Source of the DNA: Pseudomonas reinekei
GTDB taxonomy: Bacteria; Pseudomonadota; Gammaproteobacteria; Pseudomonadales; Pseudomonadaceae
DNA length: 64,000 nt
Assembly: GCF_001945365.1 (NCBI RefSeq)
Contig: NZ_MSTQ01000007.1
Coordinates: 248,001-312,000 of the forward strand
Direction of reading: 5' to 3'
Part shown: one piece after another, positions 25,869 to 34,440 of the stretch
Numbering within the stretch: position 1 is the first letter of the stretch
Layout: each line of letters starts with the position of its first letter
Notes under the pieces: generated by a model
Told to the model about the DNA's origin: nothing
The model's input: the letters and a program-made list of their open reading frames with translations, nothing else
The model's database searches: none
Position numbers and translations under genes: made by a program

Positions 25869-25940
25869 TGGGAGCGAGCCTGCTCGCGAAGCTTTTGGCG
25901 CCAGTGATGGCCCCTTCGCGAGCAGGTCCGCTCCCACAAC
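25869..25940. repeat. REP doublet between pstA and pstB
   Basis: GTGGGAGCGAGCCTGCTCGCGAAG and CTTCGCGAGCAGGTCCGCTCCCAC are inverted arms with one mismatch and a 22-base spacer. It lies inside the operon and may modulate read-through or mRNA stability. Confidence 0.88.
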
Positions 25941-25976
25941 AAACTGAACCGAATTTGTTAGCACAGGGAGCCTCCC

Positions 25977-26810
25977 ATGCAGCACGAAGCACATACCCAC
26001 GGCATCAACATGTCGGCGCTGGGTCGCGACAAACAGAGCCTGAGCCTCGAGCAAGAAACCGTGGCCATCGAAGTGCCGGGCCTGAGCCTGTACTACGGCG
26101 ACAAACAAGCGCTGTTCGACGTCAGCATGAACATCCCGAAACAACGCGTGACCGCCTTCATCGGCCCGTCCGGCTGCGGCAAGTCCACGCTGCTGCGCAC
26201 CTTCAACCGCATGAACGACCTGGTCGATGGCTGCCGTGTCGAAGGCGCGATCAACCTGTACGGCAACAACATCTATCGCAAAGGCGAAGACGTGGCCGAA
26301 CTGCGTCGTCGCGTCGGCATGGTGTTCCAGAAGCCCAACCCGTTCCCGAAAACCATCTACGAGAACGTGGTCTACGGCCTGCGTATCCAGGGCATCAACA
26401 AGAAGCGCGTGCTCGACGAAGCCGTCGAATGGGCGTTGAAAGGCGCGGCGCTGTGGGACGAAGTCAAAGACCGTCTGCATGAGTCGGCATTGGGCCTGTC
26501 CGGCGGTCAGCAGCAACGTCTGGTGATCGCGCGCACCATCGCCGTGGAGCCGGAAGTGCTGTTGCTCGACGAACCGTGCTCGGCACTCGACCCGATTTCG
26601 ACGCTGAAAGTCGAAGAGCTGATCTACGAACTGAAATCGAAGTTCACCATCGTTATCGTGACCCACAACATGCAGCAGGCCGCGCGGGTTTCCGACTACA
26701 CGGCGTTCATGTACATGGGCAAACTGGTGGAATTCGGCGACACCGACACCCTGTTCACCAATCCGGCGAAGAAGCAGACCGAAGACTACATCACGGGGCG
26801 TTACGGCTAG
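25977..26810 (+). CDS. pstB: Phosphate ABC transporter ATP-binding protein
   Basis: A 277-residue ABC ATPase that powers PstSCA. Walker [12 protein letters not shown] near residues 62-72, Q-loop [20 protein letters not shown], signature [16 protein letters not shown], Walker [14 protein letters not shown] and switch His in [15 protein letters not shown] are intact. GGGAGCC precedes the ATG. PstB also takes part in phosphate sensing with PhoU and PhoR. Confidence 0.97.
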   Translation: MQHEAHTHGINMSALGRDKQSLSLEQETVAIEVPGLSLYYGDKQALFDVSMNIPKQRVTAFIGPSGCGKSTLLRTFNRMNDLVDGCRVEGAINLYGNNIYRKGEDVAELRRRVGMVFQKPNPFPKTIYENVVYGLRIQGINKKRVLDEAVEWALKGAALWDEVKDRLHESALGLSGGQQQRLVIARTIAVEPEVLLLDEPCSALDPISTLKVEELIYELKSKFTIVIVTHNMQQAARVSDYTAFMYMGKLVEFGDTDTLFTNPAKKQTEDYITGRYG

Positions 26811-26881
26811 GAAGCTGTGGTTGCTCACTGAACTGACGCTGCGGCCCACCGCACCTTACCGGACGCTCCAAGGACGCCAAC

Positions 26882-27643
26882 ATGATTAGTAAAGAAGGCC
26901 TTACCCACCACATTTCCGCGCAGTTCAACGCCGAGCTCGAGGAAGTGCGCAGCCACCTCCTGGCCATGGGCGGACTGGTTGAAAAGCAGGTCAACGACGC
27001 AGTGACCGCGCTGATCGAGGCCGACTCCGGCCTGGCCCAGCAGGTGCGCGAGATCGACGACCAGATCAACCAGATGGAACGCAACATCGACGAAGAATGC
27101 CTGCGCATTCTGGCTCGCCGTCAGCCAGCGGCATCGGACCTGCGTCTGATCATCAGCATCTCCAAGTCGGTGATCGACCTGGAGCGCATCGGTGACGAAG
27201 CGACCAAAATCGCCCGCCGCGCCATCCAGCTGTGCGAAGAAGGCGAAGCGCCGCGCGGTTATGTCGAGGTTCGCCACATCGGTGACCAGGTGCGCAACAT
27301 GGTGCGCGATGCGTTGGACGCATTTGCCCGTTTCGACGCCGACCTGGCCTTGTCGGTGGCGCAGTACGACAAGATCATCGACCGCGAATACAAGACCGCC
27401 CTGCGCGAACTGGCGACCTACATGATGGAAGACCCACGCTCTATCTCGCGGGTCTTGAGCATTATCTGGGTGCTGCGTTCGCTGGAGCGCATCGGCGACC
27501 ACGCGCGCAATATCTCGGAACTGGTGATCTACCTGGTGCGCGGCACCGATGTGCGTCACCTGGGCCTCAAGCGCATGAAAGAAGAAGTTGAAGGAACAAG
27601 CGGCGAAACCGCTAATGTTCCGGGCAAAGCTGACGATAAGTAA
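26882..27643 (+). CDS. phoU: Phosphate transport system regulator
   Basis: A 253-residue all-helical PhoU with two repeated three-helix bundles. The metal-binding motifs are seen as RQPAASDLRLIISISKSVIDLERIGDEATKIARRAI and SRVLSIIWVLRSLERIGDHARNISELVIYLVRG. PhoU links Pst activity to the PhoR kinase and keeps the Pho regulon off when phosphate is plentiful. It is the last gene of the pst cluster, with a strong terminator after it. Confidence 0.96.
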   Translation: MISKEGLTHHISAQFNAELEEVRSHLLAMGGLVEKQVNDAVTALIEADSGLAQQVREIDDQINQMERNIDEECLRILARRQPAASDLRLIISISKSVIDLERIGDEATKIARRAIQLCEEGEAPRGYVEVRHIGDQVRNMVRDALDAFARFDADLALSVAQYDKIIDREYKTALRELATYMMEDPRSISRVLSIIWVLRSLERIGDHARNISELVIYLVRGTDVRHLGLKRMKEEVEGTSGETANVPGKADDK

Positions 27644-27657
27644 GGTTGCCCAAGCAA

Positions 27658-27687
27658 AGCGCCCGGCCTTTTGGCCGGGCGTTTTTG
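27658..27687 (+). terminator. Intrinsic terminator of the pst-phoU cluster
   Basis: CGCCCGGCC and GGCCGGGCG form a 9-base stem (27660-27668 / 27673-27681) with a TTTT loop, followed by TTTTTG. Confidence 0.9.
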
Positions 27688-27811
27688 TTTGCGGCCCACG
27701 AATTCGAAAAGCAGCACCCGCGAACGAAAAGAGCCGGCGTGACTGAAGGTTTTTGGCAATGTGCCATCAGCAAAGCGGTATGCTTGCCGGGATTTTTTAA
27801 AGGGGTTATGG

Positions 27812-28726
27812 ATGAGTAAGGTCAGTGTTTTGGTCGTGGACGATGCCTCGTTCATTCGTGACCTGGTGAAGAAATGCCTGCGTAACTATTTCCCGGGCAT
27901 GCGGATCGAAGACGCGGTCAACGGCAGGAAGGCTCAGGCCATGCTGGCGAAGGAAGCGTTCGATCTGGTCCTGTGCGACTGGGAGATGCCGGAAATGTCC
28001 GGTCTGGAACTGCTGACCTGGTGCCGCGAGCAAGACAGCCTCAAAAGCATGCCGTTCGTGATGGTGACCAGTCGCGGCGACAAAGAGAACGTCGTCCAGG
28101 CGATTCAGGCCGGCGTGTCCGGATATGTCAGCAAACCCTTCACCAACGAGCAGCTGATCACCAAGGTCAAGCAGGCGCTGCACAAGGTCGGCAAGCTCGA
28201 CGCCTTGATCAGCGTCGCCGCGACTAAAACCAGCCCGGCGTTCGCTAACGACTCCCTGAGCGCATTGACCGGCGGCAAACCCGCCGTGGTTGCACCGGCT
28301 GCCGCGGCCCCTGCTGCAGCACCCTCCCGGGGATTGCTCAACAGCCCGCCGGTCAAGGCACCGGTGGCTGCTGCTGCCTCCGTCGGCGGAGGCCGTGGTC
28401 AGGGTCAATTGCGTTTGCCGAACGGCATCCAGCAATGTGTGATCAAGGCCCTGAGCCTCAAGGAAGCGCTGCTGGTGGTAAAGCGCATCGACACCCTGCC
28501 GCAAGTCCTCGACAGCGCCGTACTCGACCTGGAGCAGGGCGACAACGCCGAAACGGCGCGCCTCAATGGCTATCTGCACGCCATCGTCGCCCACGAACAA
28601 AAGCCAGACAGCGAATGGCTGCAACTGACCTTCCGCTTCGTCGACCAGGACGCGCAGAAGCTCGACTACATCTCCCGCCTGATTGCCCGTGGCACGGCGC
28701 AGAAGCACTTCATACCTGGCGCTTAA
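27812..28726 (+). CDS. Response regulator with Ala/Pro linker and uncharacterised C-terminal domain
   Basis: A 304-residue protein. Residues 1-125 are a receiver domain (VLVVDDASFIRDLV, phospho-Asp in LVLCDWEMPEMSG, VMVTSRGD with the Thr/Ser switch, GYVSKPF with the Lys). An Ala/Pro-rich linker (about 150-200, PAVVAPAAAAPAAAPSR) leads to a C-terminal part (LPNGIQQCVIKALSLKEALLVVKRIDTLPQVLDSAVLDLEQGD..) that I do not recognise as DNA-binding or enzymatic. AAAGGGG lies before the ATG at 27812. P. aeruginosa has a similar response-regulator gene just downstream of phoU. No cognate kinase is adjacent. Confidence 0.85.
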   Translation: MSKVSVLVVDDASFIRDLVKKCLRNYFPGMRIEDAVNGRKAQAMLAKEAFDLVLCDWEMPEMSGLELLTWCREQDSLKSMPFVMVTSRGDKENVVQAIQAGVSGYVSKPFTNEQLITKVKQALHKVGKLDALISVAATKTSPAFANDSLSALTGGKPAVVAPAAAAPAAAPSRGLLNSPPVKAPVAAAASVGGGRGQGQLRLPNGIQQCVIKALSLKEALLVVKRIDTLPQVLDSAVLDLEQGDNAETARLNGYLHAIVAHEQKPDSEWLQLTFRFVDQDAQKLDYISRLIARGTAQKHFIPGA

Positions 28727-28749
28727 GACCGCGTCGCCTGAAAGTCCGC

Positions 28750-28813
28750 CATCGCGAGCAGGCTCGCTCCTGCACTGGAATGCATTTCCACGTGGAAGCG
28801 AGGCTGCTCGCAA
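28750..28813. repeat. Degenerate REP doublet
   Basis: ATCGCGAGCAGGCTCGCTCC and GGAAGCGAGGCTGCTCGCAA are imperfect inverted arms after the response regulator. They mark the left side of the toxin-antitoxin insertion. Confidence 0.75.
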
Positions 28814-28849
28814 CGCGTTCTTTACTTATTCCATCTCGCCGAATGGGCA

Positions 28850-28987
28850 AGCCGTGATTTGATTTATATTGGTTTTGATATAGATTGCTGAGTAAGGGTT
28901 TGCGCTCGGCCACTCCTTGCAACAGTCCAGAACGTCACACATCGATTTTGCCTATTACGCTTTTCCTTCCACCAACAGGAGAAGTCG
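28850..28987 (+). promoter_or_regulatory. A+T-rich promoter region of the toxin-antitoxin pair
   Basis: The stretch around 28858-28900 (GATTTGATTTATATTGG, TTGATATAG) is much A+T-richer than the surroundings and contains several TATA-like -10 candidates. It probably holds the promoter and autoregulatory operator of the pair. AACAGGAGAAG precedes the toxin ATG. Confidence 0.5.
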
Positions 28988-29311
28988 ATGGGAAGACACA
29001 AGGATGTGGTGTTTGTCGGGAGTGCGCTCAAGGATCTGAAAGCGTTTCCGGTTGATGCGCGCCGGGCTGTGGGATTCCAGCTGGATCTTTTGCAACACGG
29101 TGATGAGCCTTTTGACTGGCGACCTATGAAAACAGTAGGGCGTGGGGTCAACGAAATCCGAATCACCGAGGAGTCGGGGGCGTTTCGCGTGTTCTATGTG
29201 GTTAACCGACCGGAGGCAATCTACGTGTTGCACGCCCTTCAAAAGACCACTCGAAAAACCGAAACGCGAGACATCGAACTGGCACGCGCCAGATATCAGG
29301 AAATAGGTTAA
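28988..29311 (+). CDS. RelE/HigB-like toxin (Gp49 family)
   Basis: A 107-residue protein of the phage-derived Gp49-like/HigB branch of RelE toxins, which cut mRNA on the ribosome. The order is VVFVGSALKDLKAFPVDARRAVGFQLDLLQHGDEPFDWRPMKTVGRGVNEIRI, then FRVFYVVNRPEAIYVLHALQKTTRKTETRDIELARARYQEI, matching the family through RVFYVV..IYVLHAFQKKT. The antitoxin gene follows four bases after the stop; toxin-first order is typical of HigBA. Small REP fragments on both sides and the A+T-rich promoter suggest acquisition as a unit. Confidence 0.85.
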   Translation: MGRHKDVVFVGSALKDLKAFPVDARRAVGFQLDLLQHGDEPFDWRPMKTVGRGVNEIRITEESGAFRVFYVVNRPEAIYVLHALQKTTRKTETRDIELARARYQEIG

Positions 29312-29315
29312 TGCC

Positions 29316-29627
29316 ATGAAGGATCATCAAAACCCGTCCCAGCGTTTTTCGAGTGTTTGGGATGCGTTGGAAGAGACTCCGCAGGAAGCGGCTAATATGC
29401 GTCTACGTGCCAAACTGATGCGCACACTTTGCACCACCATACGAGCCTGGGAGCTTCCGCAGAAAGAGGCGGCCAAGCGTCTTGATATATCCCAGCCACG
29501 GCTCAACGACATGCTTAACGGCAAGATCGACAAGTTTTCTCTGGATGCATTGGTGAATTTGTCAGCCGCTGCAAAGCTTGAAGTCGACATCTGCTTCCCA
29601 TCGACCCAGACGCTTCAATTGGCCTGA
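29316..29627 (+). CDS. HigA-like XRE-family antitoxin
   Basis: A 103-residue protein with one helix-turn-helix (WELPQKEAAKRLDISQPRLNDMLNGKIDKFSLDALVNLSAAAKLEVDICF, about residues 46-94) of the HTH_37/XRE antitoxin type. It would bind the toxin at 28988 and repress the shared promoter. It begins four bases after the toxin stop, which implies translational coupling. Confidence 0.87.
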   Translation: MKDHQNPSQRFSSVWDALEETPQEAANMRLRAKLMRTLCTTIRAWELPQKEAAKRLDISQPRLNDMLNGKIDKFSLDALVNLSAAAKLEVDICFPSTQTLQLA

Positions 29628-29646
29628 CTCGTTCGATGCCAGACAA

Positions 29647-29698
29647 TCGCTCCCACAGGCAACATCAACTCTGTGGGAGCGCGTCTGCTCACGATGGC
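29647..29698. repeat. REP fragment downstream of the toxin-antitoxin pair
   Basis: GCTCCCACAGG and CTGTGGGAGC form a tail-to-tail pair, followed by GCGTCTGCTCACGATGG. Only part of the REP palindrome is present. Confidence 0.65.
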
Positions 29699-29815
29699 GC
29701 CAGTACGATCACCGTTGATCCCCCGCAATGCCCATTCTGAAACAACTGTCGACTACGCTGGTCAATTCCGGCTGCTAGGCTCAATTGCAGGTCTTACTCG
29801 ACAGAATTCATCCTC

Positions 29816-30715
29816 ATGTTGACGCGAATACTGCTTTTTTGTGGTCTGTGCGTGGCCGCCGCTTCGGCGATGGCCACGACGATCTACAAATCCACCGATG
29901 CCAATGGCGTGGTCTCCTACAGCGACTTCCCCACCAGCAAAAACTCCAAGCCGTTTATTTTTCGTGACGGCATGGTCGAACACCTTGAGCGTCAGGTGCG
30001 CCTGATCATCATGAAGAAGAATGGCGTGGACAGCGTATACGTGCGCAATGACCTGTATGCGCCGGTCGAAGTCGAATTGAGTTTTGCCGGGGTGAAGAAC
30101 GCCAGCGGTGTACCGGGCAAACCCATTCGGCGGGTGATACCGCAGCGCACCAGTGTTCGCATGGCGCAGCTCACGGCGACCAAGGCTGGAAAGCCAGTCG
30201 CCTACGTTCCGAAGTTCAATTACTTCCTGGGCGACCCCTCAGGTCCCATGGTGGGCTATCGGTATCCCTTGCCATGGCGGGGTGGTCCGTTCCGGATCAG
30301 TCAGGGCGCCAACGGCCCCTACAGCCACTTCGGCCCCAAGAGCCGTTATGCCATCGACATCGCCATGCCAGAGGGCACGCCGATCATTGCCGCGCGGGGC
30401 GGGGTGGTGGTGAAAACCGAGAACCGCCAGAGCGGGCGCGGCACCGATGCCTCCGGCAATTTCGTGCGGGTGCTGCACGATGACGGGACCATGGGCGTGT
30501 ACCTGCACCTCAAGCAAGGTTCGGTCAGGGTGCGAGAGGGGCAAAAGGTGGCGGTAGGCAGTGCATTGGCACTGTCGGGCAACACCGGCAACAGCACCGG
30601 GCCGCATTTGCACTTCGTGGTGCAGCGCAATACCGGCATGGGGCTGGTGTCGATTCCGTATCGGTTCAATCAGCCGGTGGGGATGCTGCCCAACTTTGCG
30701 TTGGGCAAGCAATAA
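29816..30715 (+). CDS. Secreted M23-family peptidase with N-terminal DUF4124 domain
   Basis: A 299-residue envelope protein. A signal peptide (MLTRILLFCGLCVAAASAMA) is followed by a DUF4124-like strand (TTIYKSTDANGVVSYSDFP). The lysostaphin-like M23 domain spans about residues 150-290. Likely zinc ligands are His171 (GPYSHFG), Asp181 (YAIDIAMPEGTPI) and His266 of GPHLHF, with His231 (YLHLKQG) as the second active-site His. The canonical first His is displaced to the SHF position, as in a common M23 subgroup. It probably cuts peptidoglycan cross-links. P. aeruginosa has a related gene near phoR. Confidence 0.85.
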   Translation: MLTRILLFCGLCVAAASAMATTIYKSTDANGVVSYSDFPTSKNSKPFIFRDGMVEHLERQVRLIIMKKNGVDSVYVRNDLYAPVEVELSFAGVKNASGVPGKPIRRVIPQRTSVRMAQLTATKAGKPVAYVPKFNYFLGDPSGPMVGYRYPLPWRGGPFRISQGANGPYSHFGPKSRYAIDIAMPEGTPIIAARGGVVVKTENRQSGRGTDASGNFVRVLHDDGTMGVYLHLKQGSVRVREGQKVAVGSALALSGNTGNSTGPHLHFVVQRNTGMGLVSIPYRFNQPVGMLPNFALGKQ

Positions 30716-30735
30716 AGCGGGCTTGCGACCAGCGC

Positions 30736-32076
30736 TCAATCGAGCATCAACACCTTGGCCAGCACGATCTTCGGACCTTTCATCTTTTTGATGATGATCC
30801 GCAGACCCTCGACTTCCAGCACTTCTTCCTCTTCCGGCACCCGTTTCAGGCTTTCGTAGACCAGCCCGGCAAGGGTTTCGGCTTCAACGTGGTCCAGATC
30901 GATCCCGAGCAGGCGTTCGACCTTGAACAGTGGTGTATCACCACGCACCAGCAGCTTGCCCGGTTGATACGCGAGGATCCCGCGCTCGGCCTTGCGGTGT
31001 TCGTCCTGAATGTCGCCCACCAGCACTTCCAGCACGTCTTCCATGGTCAGGTAGCCGATGATGTTGCCGTCGGCCTCTTCGACCACGGCGAAGTGCGAGC
31101 CGCCCTTGCGGAACTGCTCCAGCAATTGTGACAGCGGCATGTGCCGGGAGACGCGTTCCAGCGGGCGGGTCAGTTCGGCCAGGTTGAACGACTCGGGAAT
31201 GTGGTCCAGCGCCGCCAGCTCCAGCAGCAAATCCTTGATGTGCAGCAGGCCGACGAACTCCTGGCGCTCGCTGTCGTACACCGGATAACGGCTGAACTTG
31301 TGCCGACGGAACATCGCCAGGATTTCCTTGAGCGGTGCGTTGAACTCCAGGGTCACCAGGTCTTCGCGGGAGTTGGCCCAGTCGACCACTTCCAGTTCGC
31401 CCATCTCTACCGCCGAGGCCAAGACGCGCATGCCTTGGTCACTCGGGTCCTGACCACGGCTGGAGTGCAGGATCAGCTTCAGTTCTTCGCGGCTGTAATG
31501 GTGCTCGTGATGCGGGCCGGGTTCACCTTGCCCTGCGATGCGCAGGATGGTGTTGGCGCTGGCGTTGAGCAGGTAGATCGCCGGGTACATGGCCCAGTAG
31601 AACAGGTACAGCGGCACAGCCGTCCACAGCGACAGCAGCTCGGGTTTGCGGATAGCCCAGGATTTCGGGGCCAGTTCGCCTACCACGATGTGCAGGTACG
31701 AAATGATGAAGAACGCGGTGAAGAACGACACACCTTTGACGATCTCGGCCGACTCGACGCCCACGGCGCTCAGCAACGGCTCAAGAATGTGTGCGAACGC
31801 CGGCTCACCGACCCAGCCCAGGCCCAGCGAGGCCAGGGTGATACCCAGCTGGCACGCCGACAGGTAAGCATCGAGCTGGCTGTGCACGGTGCGCAGGATG
31901 TGGCCGCGCCAGCCGTGTTGCTCAGCGATGGCCTCGACGCGGGTCGAGCGCAATTTGACCATGGCAAATTCCGCCGCAACGAAAAAGCCGTTGAGCAAAA
32001 CCAGGATCAGAGCAAAAAGAATCATGCCGAAGTCGGCGAAAATTGTAGCGAGGGTCAAGCCAGGGGAAGGGTCCAT
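30736..32076 (-). CDS. HlyC/CorC-family (CNNM/DUF21) membrane protein with CBS pair
   Basis: A 446-residue protein: a DUF21/CNNM transmembrane domain (residues about 15-200, with VLLNGFFVAAEFAMVKLRSTRVE and LGLGWVGEPAFA), two CBS domains (RHKFSRYPVYDSERQEFVGLLHIKDLL and GGSHFAVVEEADGNIIGYLTMEDVLEVLVGDIQDE) and a C-terminal CorC_HlyC domain. Members take part in Mg2+ or Co2+ efflux and homeostasis or in stress resistance. It lies between the M23 peptidase gene (convergent) and phoR. The ATG at 32076 has no strong ribosome site. Confidence 0.9.
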   Translation of the reverse strand: MDPSPGLTLATIFADFGMILFALILVLLNGFFVAAEFAMVKLRSTRVEAIAEQHGWRGHILRTVHSQLDAYLSACQLGITLASLGLGWVGEPAFAHILEPLLSAVGVESAEIVKGVSFFTAFFIISYLHIVVGELAPKSWAIRKPELLSLWTAVPLYLFYWAMYPAIYLLNASANTILRIAGQGEPGPHHEHHYSREELKLILHSSRGQDPSDQGMRVLASAVEMGELEVVDWANSREDLVTLEFNAPLKEILAMFRRHKFSRYPVYDSERQEFVGLLHIKDLLLELAALDHIPESFNLAELTRPLERVSRHMPLSQLLEQFRKGGSHFAVVEEADGNIIGYLTMEDVLEVLVGDIQDEHRKAERGILAYQPGKLLVRGDTPLFKVERLLGIDLDHVEAETLAGLVYESLKRVPEEEEVLEVEGLRIIIKKMKGPKIVLAKVLMLD

Positions 32077-32142
32077 GATGGAGTTTTGCGGTTTCCGTGT
32101 ATTCGAAAGGAAAGAAAAATGCGCGCCTGAAGGCCAGGCACA

Positions 32143-32166
32143 AGTCAGCCAATGTAGCGGCTGACT
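32143..32166 (-). terminator. Hairpin after phoR
   Basis: AGTCAGCC and GGCTGACT form a perfect 8-base stem with an 8-base loop 34 bases after the phoR stop. There is no T run, so termination is uncertain. Confidence 0.45.
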
Positions 32167-32199
32167 GTTCGATTGCCTAGTGGCGCGTGCCGGCCGGTA

Positions 32200-33522
32200 T
32201 CAGTCGGCGGTGCTGATGACTCGGGATTTGCTGACCTGGGCAGGCGCGAAATGGCAGGTAAAGGTGCTGCCATGGCCCGGTACGCTGCTGATTTCCATGC
32301 GCGCGCGGTGGCGCAACAGCACGTGTTTGACGATGGCCAGGCCAAGGCCGGTGCCACCGGTGTTGGAATTGCGGCTGGAGTCGACGCGATAGAAGCGTTC
32401 CGTCAGGCGCGGCAGGTGTTTGCTGTCGATGCCAATCCCGGAATCCTGCACGCTCAGGTGCGCGCCTTGCTCGTCGCCCCACCAGCGAATGCGGATATTG
32501 CCTTCGGCCGGGGTGTACTTCACGGCGTTGAAGACCAGGTTGGAAAACGCGCTGCGCAATTCCGCCTCACTGCCCTTGAGCTGGATGCTCGGGTCGGCTT
32601 CGAGGGTGATGCGCTGGTTCTTCTGCCCGGACAGTTGCTGCGCATCGCTCTTGATCGACTGCAGCAAACCGTCGATGGCCACGGGCTGGTTATCCGACGG
32701 GTAGTCGGTGGCTTCCAGTTTGGCCAGCAACAGCAGGTCGTTGAGCAGCGTCTGCATGCGCCCGCCTTGCTGCTGCATCTGCTGCAAGGCACGGGTCCAG
32801 CGCGGGTTCACCTCTTCGACATTGTCGAGCAGGGTTTCCAGATAGCCGCAGATCACTGTCAGCGGCGTACGCAACTCGTGGGACACGTTGGCGATGAAGT
32901 CTTTGCGCATCTGTTCCAGCTGATGAATGCGCGTCACGTCGCGCACCAGCATCAGGTGTTCGTTGTTGCCATAACGGGTGATGTACAGCTGAATGCGCAC
33001 GCGGTCATTGGTCGGCGAGGGGATTTCCAGGGGCTCGGCGTAGTTGTCCTGCTCGAAGTATTCCTTGAAGCGCGGATGGCGCACCAGGTTGGTCACCGGC
33101 TGGCCGCTGTCCTGCGGGGTCTTGAGGCCCAGCAGGGTTTCGGCAGCGCGGTTCCACCATTCAAGGTTGCCGTCGGTGTCGAGCATGATCACGGCGTCTT
33201 TCAACGCGGCGGTGGACTCTTGAACCCGGTCGATGACCGCTTGCAGGCGCCCGCGCACCCGTTGATCACGGCGCTGCAGGTGGTAGATGCTGTCGAACAC
33301 CTCGCCCCACAGGCCATAGCCATCGGGGGGGGCTTCATCGGGTTGGTGCAGGCGCAGCCATTCGTGCAGGCGCAGCAATTGCCTTAGGGTCCAGGCCAGG
33401 TAAATACCCAGGCCTGCGGCGAGGCTCCAGCCGTAGTAGCCGGTGATCAAGCCGATCACCAGGCAGGCGGTGACCAGCAGCAGCATGTGGCGAATCAGGG
33501 TGCCATGCCAGTTTTGATTCAC
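32200..33522 (-). CDS. phoR: Phosphate regulon sensor histidine kinase
   Basis: A 440-residue inner-membrane kinase. Two close helices lie at residues 10-50, then a short linker and a PAS domain (AVIMLDTDGNLEWWNRAAETLLG). The H-box FIANVSHELRTPLT carries His215. The ATPase domain has the N-box SNLVFNAVKYTP, DSGIGI, and GGTGLGLAIVKH. The start is the GTG at 33522 with AAGGA ten bases upstream; the longer in-frame opening reads through intergenic sequence. It phosphorylates PhoB when phosphate is low, under control of Pst and PhoU. phoB lies 76 bases upstream on the same strand. Confidence 0.94.
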   Translation of the reverse strand: MNQNWHGTLIRHMLLLVTACLVIGLITGYYGWSLAAGLGIYLAWTLRQLLRLHEWLRLHQPDEAPPDGYGLWGEVFDSIYHLQRRDQRVRGRLQAVIDRVQESTAALKDAVIMLDTDGNLEWWNRAAETLLGLKTPQDSGQPVTNLVRHPRFKEYFEQDNYAEPLEIPSPTNDRVRIQLYITRYGNNEHLMLVRDVTRIHQLEQMRKDFIANVSHELRTPLTVICGYLETLLDNVEEVNPRWTRALQQMQQQGGRMQTLLNDLLLLAKLEATDYPSDNQPVAIDGLLQSIKSDAQQLSGQKNQRITLEADPSIQLKGSEAELRSAFSNLVFNAVKYTPAEGNIRIRWWGDEQGAHLSVQDSGIGIDSKHLPRLTERFYRVDSSRNSNTGGTGLGLAIVKHVLLRHRARMEISSVPGHGSTFTCHFAPAQVSKSRVISTAD

Positions 33523-33598
33523 GTGACGCGCGTCCTTGTCAGAGAAGCAGCTTTTAGCTTGCCGCTTGAAGCCTGCAGCTCGTAGCTCGTAGCTGCCG

Positions 33599-34288
33599 TC
33601 AAGCTTTGGTAGAAAAGCGGTAACCGGTGCCGCGCACGGTTTGTACCAGATTTTCATAGGCATCGCCGAGGGCTTTGCGCAGGCGACGGATGTGTACGTC
33701 GACCGTGCGTTCCTCGACATAGACGTTGCCGCCCCAGACCTGATCGAGCAACTGGCCACGGGTGTAGGCGCGTTCCTGGTGGGTCATGAAGAATTGCAGC
33801 AGGCGGTACTCGGTCGGGCCCATTTCTGCCGGTTTGCCGTCGATGGTCACGCGGTGGCCGATCGGGTCGAGCAGCAGGCCGCCGACTTCAATCGGCGCTT
33901 CGCCATCGGTAGGACCGGCGCGACGCAGGACGGCCTTGAGGCGGGCGACCAGCTCACGAGGGGAAAACGGTTTGGTGATGTAGTCATCGGCACCGACTTC
34001 CAGGCCCTGGATCTTGTTGTCCTCTTCGCCCTTGGCGGTGAGCATGATGATCGGGATATCCCCGGTCAGTTCATCGCGCTTGAGGCGGCGGGCCAACTCG
34101 ATGCCGGACGTGCCGGGCAGCATCCAGTCGAGCAGAATCAGGTCTGGCTTGCGATCAACGATAATGGCATGCGCCTGCTGGGAGTTCTCAGCCTCCAGGC
34201 ACTCATAGCCGGCCATTTCCAAAGCAACGGCGATCATTTCGCGAATGGGCGCTTCGTCGTCGACGATCAGAATGCTCCTGCCAACCAT
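33599..34288 (-). CDS. phoB: Phosphate regulon response regulator
   Basis: A 229-residue OmpR-class regulator. The receiver holds [14 protein letters not shown], phospho-Asp54 in [19 protein letters not shown] and DDYITKPFS. The winged helix has [20 protein letters not shown] at its end and [30 protein letters not shown] before it. It binds Pho boxes such as those before pstS and pstC. Its own promoter region carries two Pho-box-like sites, consistent with autoactivation. Confidence 0.97.
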   Translation of the reverse strand: MVGRSILIVDDEAPIREMIAVALEMAGYECLEAENSQQAHAIIVDRKPDLILLDWMLPGTSGIELARRLKRDELTGDIPIIMLTAKGEEDNKIQGLEVGADDYITKPFSPRELVARLKAVLRRAGPTDGEAPIEVGGLLLDPIGHRVTIDGKPAEMGPTEYRLLQFFMTHQERAYTRGQLLDQVWGGNVYVEERTVDVHIRRLRKALGDAYENLVQTVRGTGYRFSTKA

Positions 34289-34300
34289 GCCTTAATCCTC

Positions 34301-34359
34301 TTGTCATTTAACTGTCTTGCGCCGCATTAGATAACGGAATTATTGCAGTCGTGTGACAG
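34301..34359. promoter_or_regulatory. Two Pho-box-like sites upstream of phoB
   Basis: Site 1, minus orientation: CTGTCAC, four bases, CTGCAAT (34359 down to 34342), 54 bases before the phoB ATG. Site 2, plus orientation: TTGTCAT, TTAA, CTGTCTT (34301-34318), 12 bases before the ATG. Both keep the 11-base half-site period. Confidence 0.65.
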
Positions 34360-34440
34360 TATTTTAGTCGACCGGCGATTGCCATGATCCTGGACTAAGC
34401 TCTAAGTCCGAATCCTGACAACCGCAAAAGGAAGGTTTCC

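Noticed and set aside
24096-26849. 917-codon open frame on the minus strand across pstA and pstB
   Set aside because: It is antisense to two clear ABC-transporter genes, has His/Arg/Gln-rich low-complexity composition and no domain. It is a G+C codon-bias shadow.
29816-30715. Inactive M23 peptidase because the usual HxxxD His is missing
   Set aside because: His171 in SHFG sits where a common subgroup of the family places its zinc ligand, and the remaining ligands are intact, so inactivity is not supported.
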